Source: Streptomyces sp. CB02923
Lineage (GTDB): Bacteria; Actinomycetota; Actinomycetes; Streptomycetales; Streptomycetaceae
DNA: 64,000 bases
Direction of reading: 5' to 3'
Assembly: GCF_001905005.1 (NCBI RefSeq)
Contig: NZ_LWKZ01000027.1
Coordinates: forward strand, 496,001 to 560,000
Positions 15,576-24,080 of the stretch are shown here, in pieces (position 1 is the stretch's first letter; each line of letters starts with the position of its first letter). Both the position numbers and the translations under genes were made by a program. The notes under the pieces were generated by a model that saw only the letters and a list, made by a program, of their open reading frames with translations, was not told the origin of the DNA and searched no databases.

Positions 15576-18382
15576 GTACCGACCGTCTCTCCGACGAGGC
15601 CGCGCCCGAGCCCACCGCGCCCGGCCCGGAGGCCGCCCACGGAGAGGCCGCCGCGACGGGTGCCCCTGGGGCCGCCGGGACGGAGGATGACGCGGCCGGT
15701 CCCGCGGCGTACGCGGGTGCGGACGGTCCCGCGGCGGGGGCGGAAGCGGGTACGGATGGGCCCGCGGCGGGAGCGGAAGCGGGTACGGATAAGCCCGCAG
15801 CGGAAGCGGGCGCTGACGGTCCCGCGGTGGACGCGGGTGCGGACGGTGCTCGTGCGGCGGGTGGCGGGCGGCCTGCCGGAGGCGCGGCGACCGCCGCCGC
15901 GCTGGCGGCGGCCGTGCGGGCCGTGGAGAGCGGTGAGCGGTCGGCGGACTCGTTCTTCACCGAGCGTTCCCCCCGGACGGGCGGCACCGGCACGGCAGCG
16001 GGCGCCCGGAAGCCCCAGGGCGGCGTACCGGCTCCGGCGACGGGCGGCCAGGAGCGCAGCCCTCAGGAGCGCGGCGCACCGGAGCACAGCAGCCAGAGCG
16101 GACCGGCCGGTGGTCCGGCCGACGGTCCGGCGCAGCCCGCTGCCGGGCCGGGCCGGGACAGCGCCCCGGACCACACCCGCCCGGCCCCGGGCGGTGACGG
16201 CGGCGGCCGCCCCGCACCCGCCGCGCACACCGCGGATCATCCGGCCACGACGGCGGACCTGGCCCCCGGCCTCGACGGCGTACGGCAGGTGCTGACGGCG
16301 GGCGGCGCCCCGGAGGCGCTGGCCGCGAAGGCCGCCGAGACGCTCGGTGAGCGCGCGGCGGAGGCGCTGCGCGAGGACCCGTGGCAGCTGCTCGCCGTGC
16401 CGGGCGTCCGCCCCGAGCAGGCCGACGGCTTCGCGCGGGCGCTGCTCGGCCCGGCCTGCGGGCCGGACGACGACCGGCGCGCGCAGGCCCTGGTCGGCTG
16501 GCTGCTGGAGCAGGCCGCGTTGGCGGGGCACTCCGCGCTGGAGGCGCCCGCGCTGCGCGCCGCGCTCGCCCAGCGCTCCGTACCGGACCCGGACGAGGCC
16601 CTGCAGACGGCCATCGCCGAGGGGGCCGTCCTGGTCTTCCAGGACGCCGTCGAGACGCCCGGCGGATCCCGCCCGGCGGCCGACGACGAGGACGCGGAGC
16701 AGCCGGTCCAGATCCTGCTCGGCCTCGACCGGTTCGCCATGGCGGAGGAGAGCGTCGCGGACGGCCTGGCCCGGCTGCTCAACGCTTTCGAGGCGCCCAC
16801 CGACGCCGAGGAGCCCACCGACACCGACGACGCCGCCATCTCCGAGGACGACGGCGCCGCTGCGGACAACGCCGGGCAGACCGCGGACGGCGCGCCGGAG
16901 CCGACCGCCGGCGTCCAGGCCCAGGACGCGCAGAGTGTTCGAGATGCGCAGAGTGTTCAAGCCGCGCAGGACGTCCAGGCCGCGCAGGACGACGTCCAGG
17001 CCGCGCGGGACGTCCAGAACTCCCAGGACACCCAGGACACCCACCACTCCCAGGAAACCCACCACTCCCAGAACGCCCAGAACGCCCCGGACGAAGGCGC
17101 CCCCGTACGGCCCGTGAGGCAGCCCTCCACGGCCGCGTGGGAAGCCGCCGCGGCTGCCGCCCCCTCCCCCTCCGCGGCGGAGCTGGTCCGGGCCGCGGCC
17201 CGCAGCGGCCTGGTCGCGCACACCGGCGCCGAGGCCGCGCGCGCCGAGCCCGCCGCCCTGATCGCCGCGGCCCGCGCGCTCGGCCTGCGGGCGTGCGGCG
17301 CCACGCACACCGCGGACGGCCGTGCCCGCCTGGCCCGGCACCTCGCCGAGGCCACCGACGCGTACACCGGCCTCGCCGCGGCTCCCGCTCCCGGCGACGT
17401 CGCCGGGGCCGCCGTCACGCTCTCCGGGCTGCTGGCCGGCCGCGAAGGGCCCGGCCGGGACGCGGACGGCGCGCTCGCCCTGGACCTGCTCGTCGTCCTG
17501 GACGCGCCGCAACTGGACCTGGAGACGGCCGCGATGCTCGTGGAGTCGCTGACCGACGGCGCCCGGCTGGTGCTCAGCGGCGATCCCGGCGTGCTGTGGT
17601 CGGCCGGTCCCGGCCGGCTCTTCGCGGACGTGCTCGCCGCCCGCTGCTGCCCCCAGGTCGCCTCCCGCACCCCGGACTTCGGGCCGGTCGGCGAGCTGGT
17701 TTCGGGCATCGGCATCGGCGAGCTGAACCAGGTCGAGGCGCCCGGCAAGGAAGTGGTGATCGTCCCGGCGCGCGATCCGGGCGAGGCGGTGCACCGCACC
17801 GTCCAGCTCGTCGCCGACTCGGTCCCCCGGGCGATCGGCGTGCCAGCCGAGCAGACGCAGGTCATCACCGTCGGCCATGGCGGCGCCGCGGGCACCCGCG
17901 CGCTGAACGCGGCTCTCAAGGACCGCCTCAATCCCGGCCCCGGCCGGTTCGGCGGCTTCGACCCGGGCGACCGCGTCGCCTACTCGCCCGCCCCCGGCCG
18001 TACGGTCACCGGCAGGGTCACCGGCGCCGACGCGGCCGGACTGCACCTGGACTGCGCCGGCTCCCCCCTGGTCGTACCGCGCGAGCGGGTCAGCCCGGAC
18101 ACGGTCCGCCACGGCTGGGCCGTCACCGCCCACCAGGCGGCCGGATCACGCTGGCCGGCCGCGGTGGTCGTCCTGCCGGGGGACGCGGCCAAGGGGCTCA
18201 CCCGTGCCTGGGTCTACTCCGCCTTCAGCCGCGCCGAGCGCCATCTGTCCGTCGTACAGGGCGTGGACCAGGCGCTGCCGCGCGCGGTGGCGGAGATCCC
18301 GGCCAAGGAGCGCACCACCCGCCTGCGGACGCTGCTGCGGCTGCAGGCGGCCCAGGCCGCGGCGGACGCCCTGGCCGGCTGA
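15572..18382 (+). CDS. RecD2-like protein with helix-hairpin-helix region and degenerate ATPase
   Basis: A 936-residue protein whose architecture follows RecD2 helicases but whose ATPase looks dead. Residues 1-~225 are low-complexity Ala/Gly/Asp/Pro sequence with an internal repeat. Residues ~230-335 resemble the RecD2 helix-hairpin-helix region (EDPWQLLAVPGVRPEQADGF). Residues ~450-507 are a Gln/Asp/Ser repeat (DAQSVRDAQSV, VQAAQDVQAAQ). From ~540 the superfamily-1 core follows. The Walker A site is replaced by LVAHTGAEAA (547-556), with no GKT. Walker B reads LLVVLDAPQ (639-647), with Asp-Ala instead of Asp-Glu. Motifs V/VI persist as WAVTAHQAAGSRW (849-861) and YSAFSRAERHL. DNA or protein binding without helicase activity is likely. 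GTG start, coupled to the upstream reductase. Confidence 0.85.
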   Translation: MSTDRLSDEAAPEPTAPGPEAAHGEAAATGAPGAAGTEDDAAGPAAYAGADGPAAGAEAGTDGPAAGAEAGTDKPAAEAGADGPAVDAGADGARAAGGGRPAGGAATAAALAAAVRAVESGERSADSFFTERSPRTGGTGTAAGARKPQGGVPAPATGGQERSPQERGAPEHSSQSGPAGGPADGPAQPAAGPGRDSAPDHTRPAPGGDGGGRPAPAAHTADHPATTADLAPGLDGVRQVLTAGGAPEALAAKAAETLGERAAEALREDPWQLLAVPGVRPEQADGFARALLGPACGPDDDRRAQALVGWLLEQAALAGHSALEAPALRAALAQRSVPDPDEALQTAIAEGAVLVFQDAVETPGGSRPAADDEDAEQPVQILLGLDRFAMAEESVADGLARLLNAFEAPTDAEEPTDTDDAAISEDDGAAADNAGQTADGAPEPTAGVQAQDAQSVRDAQSVQAAQDVQAAQDDVQAARDVQNSQDTQDTHHSQETHHSQNAQNAPDEGAPVRPVRQPSTAAWEAAAAAAPSPSAAELVRAAARSGLVAHTGAEAARAEPAALIAAARALGLRACGATHTADGRARLARHLAEATDAYTGLAAAPAPGDVAGAAVTLSGLLAGREGPGRDADGALALDLLVVLDAPQLDLETAAMLVESLTDGARLVLSGDPGVLWSAGPGRLFADVLAARCCPQVASRTPDFGPVGELVSGIGIGELNQVEAPGKEVVIVPARDPGEAVHRTVQLVADSVPRAIGVPAEQTQVITVGHGGAAGTRALNAALKDRLNPGPGRFGGFDPGDRVAYSPAPGRTVTGRVTGADAAGLHLDCAGSPLVVPRERVSPDTVRHGWAVTAHQAAGSRWPAAVVVLPGDAAKGLTRAWVYSAFSRAERHLSVVQGVDQALPRAVAEIPAKERTTRLRTLLRLQAAQAAADALAG

Positions 18383-18396
18383 TTCCCGTACCGCCC

Positions 18397-18436
18397 GGTG
18401 CCGGGGCGACGCGCGCCGACGCGCCGCCCCGGCACC
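18397..18436. terminator. Bidirectional hairpin, 12-bp perfect stem
   Basis: GGTGCCGGGGCG (18397-18408) pairs perfectly with 18425-18436 around a 16-nt GC-rich loop. It sits between the convergent RecD-like and SCO-type genes and could end both transcripts. Confidence 0.7.
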
Positions 18437-18469
18437 GTCACGCGCCTGCCCCGCGGGGCGTCCGTGCGC

Positions 18470-19177
18470 TCACCGCTCCCCGTCGAGCGGCTCCAGTACG
18501 TCGTCGTCATCGGCGTCGGCGCCCAGGTCCTCGTCGAAGACGGAGCTGACGTCGAAGCGGCACACCACCCGCTGCGGGTCGGTCTGGTCGAACGGCGCGG
18601 ACAGCCACTCCCCCGGCTCGGGCGTCTCGTCGGCGGCGACCACCCACAGGGTGGAGTCGCCCTCCTCCAGACCGAACTCCTTGTGCCGGGTGGCGATCTC
18701 GTCCGGTTCGAATTCGCCGAAGAGCACCCCCAGCGCCGCGTGCACGCTGCTGCCGACCACGCCGGCCACCGAACCCGTACCGCCGTTGACCACCCTGGCC
18801 TCGGCCGCGGCGTCGGCGGCCGACTCGGGGTCGAGGTCGGCGATCCGCTGGGCCTGTGACAGCAGCCGCTGGGGTTCGACCACCGCGTAGTCGCGCCGGA
18901 TCAGCACGCTCAGCGCGCTGGGTTCCTCCGGTCCCGCGTAGGCGGGCAGCGTGTCGTTGCCGGGGATCTCGAAGGGAGTGACCTCGTCATAGGTGTCGTA
19001 CAGCAGCTCGTCGTACGCCTCAGCCGCCGCGGCGAGTTCGTCGAACGCGGCATAGACGGCGGGGTCGTCCTGGCCCGAGCGGTGTTCGACCGCGTCGAGG
19101 TGACGGTCCAGCGCGGCTTTGACCGCCTCGGCGGCGGCACGTACCTCGGCAGCGGAAGGCTGCGCAGCATCAGACAT
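18470..19177 (-). CDS. Conserved actinobacterial hypothetical protein
   Basis: A 235-residue acidic protein not recognised as a named enzyme family. The N-terminal ~100 residues are predicted helical (AAEVRAAAEAVKAALDRHLDAV, AAFDELAAAAEAYDELLY). The centre has a small glycine-rich stretch (GGTGSVAGVVGSS), and the C-terminus ends in an Asp/Glu-rich tail. No signal peptide, membrane helix or catalytic motif is seen. It is divergent from the DUF5703 gene with only 47 bp between the two starts, so they share a promoter region. Probably cytoplasmic; function unknown. Confidence 0.8.
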   Translation of the reverse strand: MSDAAQPSAAEVRAAAEAVKAALDRHLDAVEHRSGQDDPAVYAAFDELAAAAEAYDELLYDTYDEVTPFEIPGNDTLPAYAGPEEPSALSVLIRRDYAVVEPQRLLSQAQRIADLDPESAADAAAEARVVNGGTGSVAGVVGSSVHAALGVLFGEFEPDEIATRHKEFGLEEGDSTLWVVAADETPEPGEWLSAPFDQTDPQRVVCRFDVSSVFDEDLGADADDDDVLEPLDGER

Positions 19178-19211
19178 AGTGCAGACGCTATCCGTACCGG
19201 GGCGGGTCCCG

Positions 19212-19217
19212 CACAAT
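19212..19217 (+). promoter_or_regulatory. -10-like hexamer for leaderless DUF5703 transcript
   Basis: CACAAT ends 7 nt before the ATG at 19225, and no Shine-Dalgarno is present; a leaderless message is likely. Confidence 0.35.
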
Positions 19218-19224
19218 AGATGCG

Positions 19225-19413
19225 ATGCCGGAATACGAATTCTGCGATGTGTATGTGCCGCGAGGGGTCTCCCGCAAGGCCGCCACACGCCTGCTGACCG
19301 ACCATGCCGAGTACGGACACTGGGAGTTGGACCGCCTGCGCCTGAACCCTGACGGCAGCCGCCGGGTGCGGCTGCGCCGCCGGATCATCCGCCAGCTCCG
19401 GGCGACCTGGTGA
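19225..19413 (+). CDS. DUF5703 family small protein
   Basis: A 62-residue basic protein of the DUF5703 family: MPEYEFCDVYVPRGVSRK followed by LLTDHAEYGHWELDRLRL and an Arg-rich tail (RRVRLRRRIIRQLR). It is widespread in Streptomyces and has no known role; the charge suggests nucleic-acid or ribosome contact, which is speculation. The start codon follows a -10-like element without a ribosome site. A very strong bidirectional hairpin follows the stop. Confidence 0.85.
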   Translation: MPEYEFCDVYVPRGVSRKAATRLLTDHAEYGHWELDRLRLNPDGSRRVRLRRRIIRQLRATW

Positions 19414-19434
19414 GCGGCCACGGCAGGCCCGGAC

Positions 19435-19476
19435 ACGACGGAGCGGGCCCCGCCGGCGCGGGGCCCGCTCCGTCGT
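19435..19476. terminator. 19-bp perfect hairpin terminator
   Basis: A 19-bp perfect stem (19435-19453 with 19458-19476) closed by a CGGC tetraloop lies between the convergent DUF5703 and chaplin genes. It is long enough to end transcription from both sides. Confidence 0.85.
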
Positions 19477-19603
19477 ACCGGCCTGACGTCGCGGCCGGCC
19501 CGGTCGGTGACCGGCCGTCACCGCAGGGGCCCGTGCGGTGCGCCCGGCGGCCGGACCGGCCCCGTCCGCCGCGCCTGCGGGCCGTCGCCGCGCCTGCGGG
19601 CTG

Positions 19604-20455
19604 TCAGGCCCGTGCGGAACGCGCGCGGCGGTAGAGCACCGCCCCGCCGATCAGCAGGCCCGCACTCGCCGGCAGCGCGAAGCCGAGCGCTCCCGCACCG
19701 GTCTGGGCGAGGTGCTCCGCACCCTGGGGGTCCCGGGGCGGGGTGACGAACTGCGTACGGGGTGTCGACTCCTCCTCCTGGGCCTGCGGTGCCCGCTCCT
19801 GCACGGCGCCCGCCGTGTCGGTCGTGTGCGGCCGGTGCCCCTGGGCCGGGGCCGCCGGTTCGCCCGCGCGGTCCTCGGCCGGGGTGCCGGGGCCGCCCGG
19901 GGTCCGCGGGTCCTCCTGGCCGCCGGACGGCCGCGGGTCCCGCGGGCCCGGGGAGCCCGGATGCGAACCGTGGTCGGTGCCCGTGCCGGTGCCGTCCCCG
20001 GTGCTGCTGCCGTTGCCCGCGCAGCCGTTGGAGTTGACGGCGTTGCCGAGGCCGACGACCGACACCGAGTTGCCGCAGGCGTTGACGGGCGCGTGGATCG
20101 GCGCCTGTACGTGGTTGCCCGAGCCGACGCCGGGCGATCCCTGCGCGGAGCCCTGCGCCCCCGACCCGCCGCCCTGCCCGTTCCCGCCGTGGCTCCGGCC
20201 GCCCGGGGAGCCGCCGTCGTTGTCGCAGTGATTTCCCATGGAGGGATTCAGCAGTCCGACGACGTTCGCGGAATTCCCGCAGGCTTGCACCGGGATGTGC
20301 ACGGGGACTTGGGCGGCATTGCCGGCCAACACCCCCGGGGAATGCGCGGCATTCCCCTGCGCGCCGGAATCGGCGTGCGCGTAGCTGCCCGCGACGGCCA
20401 GTACGCCGCTCGCTGCCGCCATCGTGATCAGGCCCTTTTTCGCGACCTGTCGCAT
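19604..20455 (-). CDS. chpC: Long chaplin with sortase signal (ChpC-like)
   Basis: A 283-residue long chaplin, a cell-wall-anchored amyloid-forming surface protein of aerial hyphae. After an N-terminal signal peptide it has two chaplin domains (about residues 30-78 and 100-150), each with paired cysteines in the family pattern (VQACGNSANVVG...NHC and VNACGNSVSVVG...NGC). A long Pro/Gly/Glu-rich wall-spanning region follows, then the class E sortase motif LAQTG (249-253), a membrane helix and an RRAR tail. It lies next to a short chaplin, the arrangement I recall for chpC-chpH in S. coelicolor. The ATG is preceded by GGGAGAG. Expression probably depends on the aerial-development cascade. Confidence 0.95.
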   Translation of the reverse strand: MRQVAKKGLITMAAASGVLAVAGSYAHADSGAQGNAAHSPGVLAGNAAQVPVHIPVQACGNSANVVGLLNPSMGNHCDNDGGSPGGRSHGGNGQGGGSGAQGSAQGSPGVGSGNHVQAPIHAPVNACGNSVSVVGLGNAVNSNGCAGNGSSTGDGTGTGTDHGSHPGSPGPRDPRPSGGQEDPRTPGGPGTPAEDRAGEPAAPAQGHRPHTTDTAGAVQERAPQAQEEESTPRTQFVTPPRDPQGAEHLAQTGAGALGFALPASAGLLIGGAVLYRRARSARA

Positions 20456-20600
20456 AGGTTCGCTCTCCCTGCCTTTTACCTTCCGGATGGCCCGCGGCGT
20501 GTCGCACGCCCCACGGGCCGGAACAACCGTCGGCTCCGGAGTGCATGGCGCGCACTCCGGAGCCGACCGGGTTTACAGCCTTACGGGTTCAGGCACAGCG

Positions 20601-20834
20601 TCAGTCGTTGACGCAGGTGTTGCCAAAGGCAGGGTTCAGCAGCCCGATGATGTCAATCGAGTTGCCGCACAGGTTGATCGGCACGTGGATCGGGACCTGA
20701 ACGACGTTGCCCGAAATGACACCCGGGGAGTTCACGGCAGCGCCCTGGCTCCCGGAGTCGGCAACGGCCAGGCCCGCGCCGGCGAGCACCAGACCACCGG
20801 TGGCAGCCGCGGCAGCGACGACCTTCTTGATCAT
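20601..20834 (-). CDS. chpH: Short chaplin (ChpH-like)
   Basis: A 77-residue short chaplin. The signal peptide (to about Ala25) is followed by a single chaplin domain with the two conserved cysteines Cys56 and Cys74 and the amyloid-forming stretches GNVVQVPIHVPI and IDIIGLLNPAFGN. Secreted, it should assemble with other chaplins into the hydrophobic rodlet layer and lower surface tension during aerial growth. A strong GGAGG lies 6 nt before the ATG. It is the upstream gene of the pair; 145 bp separate it from the long chaplin, so separate regulation is possible. Confidence 0.96.
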   Translation of the reverse strand: MIKKVVAAAAATGGLVLAGAGLAVADSGSQGAAVNSPGVISGNVVQVPIHVPINLCGNSIDIIGLLNPAFGNTCVND

Positions 20835-20992
20835 TATTCCTCCTTGTTGACAATGCGGTCCCAGCCGCGGACCGCACCCTCTGCAACGAGGAGAAGGTGA
20901 TGAAGCTACGAGCCTATGACGCCATTCACTCGTTCCGGCTAAATACGTACGCCTGGCCGATTGTGCGGGCCCGCATACGACGTCAGGGGCCT

Positions 20993-21020
20993 GAAGTCCC
21001 GCGCCGTGGCGCGGGACTTC
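20993..21020. terminator. 13-bp perfect hairpin after the M20 peptidase gene
   Basis: GAAGTCCCGCGCC (20993-21005) pairs perfectly with 21008-21020 across a 2-nt gap, 5 bp beyond the peptidase stop on the minus strand. It insulates the chaplin promoter from the peptidase transcript. Confidence 0.75.
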
Positions 21021-21024
21021 GCCG

Positions 21025-22350
21025 TCAGCTCTGCTCGATGAACCGGTCGAGTACCCGCGTCCCGAACTTCAGTCCGTCGACCGGCACCCGCTCGTCCACG
21101 CCGTGGAACATTCCGGCGAAGTCCAGCTCCGGCGGAAGTTTGAGCGGCGCGAAACCGAAGCACCGGATACCGAGATCGTCGAAGGACTTCGCGTCCGTAC
21201 CGCCGGACAGCATGTACGGAACGGCCCGCGCGATCGGGTCCTCGGCCTTCAGGGCCGACTGCATGGCGTCCACCAGGGCGCCGTCGAAACCGGTCTCCAG
21301 TGCCTTGTCGGCATGGATGTCCTCGCGCTTGACCCGGGGGCCGAGAACGCGGTCCAGATCGGCGAGGAATTCCTCCTCGTGGCCGGGCAGGAACCGCCCG
21401 TCGACGGCCGCGGTCGCCTGGCCCGGGATCACGTTGACCTTGTAGCCGGCGCCCAGTTGGGTCGGTGCCGCGGTGTTCTGCAGCGTGGCGCCGATGATCT
21501 TCGCGATGCCGCCCAGCTTGACGAGGGTCTCCTCCATGTCCTCCGGGTCGAGTTCGGTGCCCAGGGCGTCCGACAGCTCGTCGAGGAAGGACCGCACGGT
21601 CTTGGTCACCCGTACCGGGAACTTGTGCCGCCCCAGCCGCCCGACCGCCTCGCACAGCTCGGTGATCGCGTTGTCGCTGTTGGTCATCGACCCGTGGCCG
21701 GCCGTGCCGTCCACGGTCAGCCGCATCCAGTGCATGCCCTTCTGGGCCGTTTCGACCAGGTACAGCCGCAGGTTCTCGTTGACGGTGAAGGAGAAGCCGC
21801 CGACCTCGCCGATGGCCTCCGTCACCCCCTCGAAGACCCCGGGGTGCTTGTCGACGAGGTGGCGGGCGCCGTACACACCGCCCGCCTCCTCGTCGGCGAG
21901 GAAGGCGAGCACGATGTCGCGCGGCGGCCTGCGGCCGGAGCGCAGGCGGTCGCGGACGACCGCGAGGGTCATCGCGTCCATGTCCTTCATGTCGACCGCG
22001 CCGCGGCCCCACACGCACCCGTCCACGATCTCCCCGGAGAACGGGTGGTGGGTCCAGTCCTCCGCGTTGGCGGGCACCACGTCGGTGTGCCCGTGGATCA
22101 GCAGCGCGGGCCGCGACGGGTCCGTGCCCTCGATGCGGGCCACCGTCGACGCGCGGCCCTTGTGCGACTCGATGATCTGCGGTTCCAGCCCGACCTCGGC
22201 GAGCTTGTCCGCCACGTACTCGGCGGCGGCGCGTTCGCCGGGGCCGGAGTGGTCGCCGTAGTTGCTCGTGTCGATCCTGATCAGGTCCCGGCACAGGTCT
22301 ACGACCTCGTCCTCGCCGGTGACCGTACGGGCCGGCTGCGACTCGCTCAC
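21025..22350 (-). CDS. M20/M25/M40 family zinc metallopeptidase
   Basis: A 441-residue M20-family di-zinc hydrolase (peptidase, or acyl/succinyl-amino-acid deacylase). Metal ligands and base are clear: His88 (HGHTDVVP), Asp120 (GRGAVDMKD), the catalytic/ligand pair Glu154-Glu155 (ADEEAGG), and the C-terminal FHGVDERV histidine. The dimerisation domain occupies about residues 210-330 (GHGSMTNSDNAI). No signal peptide, so cytoplasmic. GTG start with GAGGAGG about 5 nt upstream. Monocistronic: a hairpin follows the stop and tRNA-Leu diverges upstream. The substrate cannot be told from sequence. Confidence 0.95.
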   Translation of the reverse strand: MSESQPARTVTGEDEVVDLCRDLIRIDTSNYGDHSGPGERAAAEYVADKLAEVGLEPQIIESHKGRASTVARIEGTDPSRPALLIHGHTDVVPANAEDWTHHPFSGEIVDGCVWGRGAVDMKDMDAMTLAVVRDRLRSGRRPPRDIVLAFLADEEAGGVYGARHLVDKHPGVFEGVTEAIGEVGGFSFTVNENLRLYLVETAQKGMHWMRLTVDGTAGHGSMTNSDNAITELCEAVGRLGRHKFPVRVTKTVRSFLDELSDALGTELDPEDMEETLVKLGGIAKIIGATLQNTAAPTQLGAGYKVNVIPGQATAAVDGRFLPGHEEEFLADLDRVLGPRVKREDIHADKALETGFDGALVDAMQSALKAEDPIARAVPYMLSGGTDAKSFDDLGIRCFGFAPLKLPPELDFAGMFHGVDERVPVDGLKFGTRVLDRFIEQS

Positions 22351-22533
22351 ACTGCCTCCTCATGGTTCACGACCGCGCCGTCCTCCTGGTGGGGCACGGA
22401 CCGCGGCGGGGGTCCACCGCCATCCTCCCTCTCGGGGGCGCTGCGCCCAAGGCCGCAATACTCCCGACATGCGCTGGTCACAGGCGCCCCCCTGGCACAG
22501 GACGGCCGTGATCGACCACCCCTGAACGTTTGC

Positions 22534-22539
22534 TATTGT
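22534..22539 (+). promoter_or_regulatory. Candidate -10 element for tRNA-Leu
   Basis: TATTGT, in the only AT-rich patch of this spacer, lies about 45 nt upstream of the tRNA 5' end. The -35 element is weak (GATCGA 18 nt further upstream). Confidence 0.35.
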
Positions 22540-22583
22540 TTTCCATGTCGGAACGGCCCAGGGGCCGCACCGGCAGACACCTG

Positions 22584-22671
22584 GTCCGGGTGGCGGAATG
22601 GCAGACGCGCTAGCTTGAGGTGCTAGTGCCCTTTATCGGGCGTGGGGGTTCAAGTCCCCCCTCGGACACCA
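22584..22671 (+). tRNA. tRNA-Leu (anticodon GAG)
   Basis: An 88-nt class II tRNA with encoded CCA. The acceptor stem GTCCGGG pairs with CTCGGAC. The anticodon stem CTAGC/GCTAG encloses loop TTGAGGT, with anticodon GAG at 22617-22619. The long variable arm is TGCCCTTTATCGGGCG, and the T arm is GGGGG-TTCAAGT-CCCCC. It reads CUC and CUU codons, the former very common in this genome type. An intrinsic terminator follows directly. Confidence 0.97.
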
Positions 22672-22674
22672 GCA

Positions 22675-22702
22675 AAAACCCCAGTTCATCTGGGGTTTTT
22701 TT
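22675..22702 (+). terminator. Rho-independent terminator of tRNA-Leu
   Basis: AAAACCCCAG (22675-22684) pairs with CTGGGGTTTT (22690-22699) around a 5-nt loop. The stem runs into seven T residues (22696-22702). It is one of the few classical T-tailed terminators in the window. Confidence 0.93.
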
Positions 22703-23067
22703 GCGTTTCCGGACTCCGGGGCGACGGCGGCGGGCCCGATGCGCCCTCGCCTCTCTGGAGCCCTCTCCGGAACACATCTCCTCGAAGCGGCCATGAACCG
22801 GCGGCGTGTGACAGACGGCGTACGCGGCGGGCCGGCGGGCGGCAGCGGCTCATCGCGGCGGCGCCGCGCGACCGTGGCTACCGGTCGCCGTCGCGACGAG
22901 CTCTCCCTCATGCGGACACCCCCGTCGTCCGCGTGAGTGGACATGAAACCTTCTCTGTTCATCTCCGCTAACGCGATCCCGACGGTAAGTGCACGCAAGA
23001 GTCCTGTCAACTAGGATGAGTTGGCATTCCAGGCAGCTCACCCCGGCGCACCCACTAAGGAGCCCTG
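22703..23067. other. Spacer downstream of tRNA-Leu; promoter of the XRE operon
   Basis: 365 bp without a convincing gene. I looked for an integrase remnant or a duplicated tRNA 3' end (attachment site) and saw neither. The last 60 bp hold a -10-like TAGGAT (23012-23017) and the AAGGAG ribosome site of the regulator gene that follows. Confidence 0.5.
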
Positions 23068-23508
23068 ATGTCGTCACTGGCCGGGAAGGTCGACAAGCTG
23101 TTCACCACGATCCGCGCGAACGGCCGTGAGTACACGTACGAGGAAGTCGCGCGCGGGTGCAGCGAACTGAGTGGTGGCACGTTCTCCAAGACCTACGTCT
23201 GGCAGCTGCGTACCGGCCAGCGCACCAACCCCACCAAGCGCCACCTGGAGGCGCTCGCGGCGTTCTTCCGGGTGCCGGTGGCCTACTTCTTCGACGACGA
23301 CACCGCCGACCGCGTCGACTCCCAGCTCGCCCTCGCCTCCGCGATGGGCAACGCAGAGGTGCGGGACATCGCGCTGCGCGCCATGAGCATGGACGACTCC
23401 GGCCGCAAGTCCCTCGCCCGCATCATCCGCGAGGTCAGCATGCTGCACGCCACCACCGGCGCGACGCGCGGCCGGCAGCCGAGCCGGTCGGCCGACGGCG
23501 AGGAGTAG
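23068..23508 (+). CDS. XRE-family helix-turn-helix regulator
   Basis: A 146-residue DNA-binding protein. The N-terminal ~75 residues form an XRE-type helix-turn-helix (YTYEEVARGCSEL, FSKTYVWQLRTGQRTNPTKRHLEALAAFFRVP) followed by the YFFDDD segment usual in this group. The C-terminal helix (EVRDIALRAMSMDDSGRKSLARIIREVSML) is probably for dimerisation. AAGGAG lies 5 nt before the ATG. It is the first gene of a three-gene operon with an ImmA/IrrE protease and a membrane protein. In other XRE-ImmA pairs the protease cleaves the regulator, so a proteolytic switch is plausible here; what triggers it is unknown. Confidence 0.93.
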   Translation: MSSLAGKVDKLFTTIRANGREYTYEEVARGCSELSGGTFSKTYVWQLRTGQRTNPTKRHLEALAAFFRVPVAYFFDDDTADRVDSQLALASAMGNAEVRDIALRAMSMDDSGRKSLARIIREVSMLHATTGATRGRQPSRSADGEE

Positions 23509-23516
23509 TGCTCCGG

Positions 23517-24080
23517 ATGCCTTTCCGCCGGCGTGACCGCCGCGGCAGAGGGTCTTCCGGAATGCGGGCTCTGCGCCGGCAGTGCCAGGAGAAGCTGGCG
23601 TCGTACGGGCTTCCCGCCTCCTACGACCTGCCGCTGCTCTGCGGCCACCTGGCCCGCGTGCGGAACAGGGAGATCGAGCTGGTGGCCATGCCGATGGACA
23701 CCGCGGGGCCGTGCGGCCTGTGGCTGTCCTTCCCCGGTACGGACTACGTCGTCTACGAGGCGCACACCAGCCGCCACCACCAGGAACACATCATCGCCCA
23801 CGAACTCGCCCACATGATCTGCGGCCACCACGGTGTCGGCGTCCCCGGCACCGACCCCGGCACCCTGCTCTTCCCGGACCTCGACCCGTCCCTCGTGCAG
23901 GACCTGCTGTACCGCGAGAACTACTCGGACGCCCAGGAACAGGAAGCGGAGGTCATGGCCTTTCTCCTCGGTGAGGCGCTGCGCGCCGGCTCGCGCGGGG
24001 GCGCGGCGGCGCCGGATCCCGACAGCGCGCTGGGCCGCATCCACGGTTCGCTCAACTGGCGCCGCGAGGACGGTTCATGA
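23517..24080 (+). CDS. ImmA/IrrE-type zinc metalloprotease
   Basis: A 187-residue ImmA/IrrE-domain protein (about 190 if the GTG at 23508, overlapping the previous stop, is used; 172 from the ATG at 23562). The catalytic HExxH motif is H95-E-L-A-H99, followed by MICGHH. A third ligand is probably a glutamate in the EQEAEVMAFLLGEAL helix, as in the family. The N-terminal helix RALRRQCQEKLASYGLP and the substrate-groove segment GLWLSFPGTDYVVYEAHT are typical. GAGGAG precedes the cluster of possible starts. Its stop overlaps the next start (24077-24080, ATGA). Family role: cleavage of the cognate XRE repressor; here this is inferred from adjacency. Confidence 0.9.
   Translation: MPFRRRDRRGRGSSGMRALRRQCQEKLASYGLPASYDLPLLCGHLARVRNREIELVAMPMDTAGPCGLWLSFPGTDYVVYEAHTSRHHQEHIIAHELAHMICGHHGVGVPGTDPGTLLFPDLDPSLVQDLLYRENYSDAQEQEAEVMAFLLGEALRAGSRGGAAAPDPDSALGRIHGSLNWRREDGS

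Noticed and set aside
15545..18133. An 862-codon minus-strand frame with collagen-like repeats
   Set aside because: Antisense shadow of the RecD-like gene; the repeats mirror the low-complexity regions of that gene.
20835..20990. BldN-type promoter upstream of the short chaplin
   Set aside because: Expected from knowledge of chaplin control, but I could not find both hexamers at the right spacing.
22584..23067. tRNA-Leu as an integration site for a mobile element
   Set aside because: No integrase, excisionase or repeated tRNA 3' end was seen, and the downstream operon is of conserved actinobacterial type.
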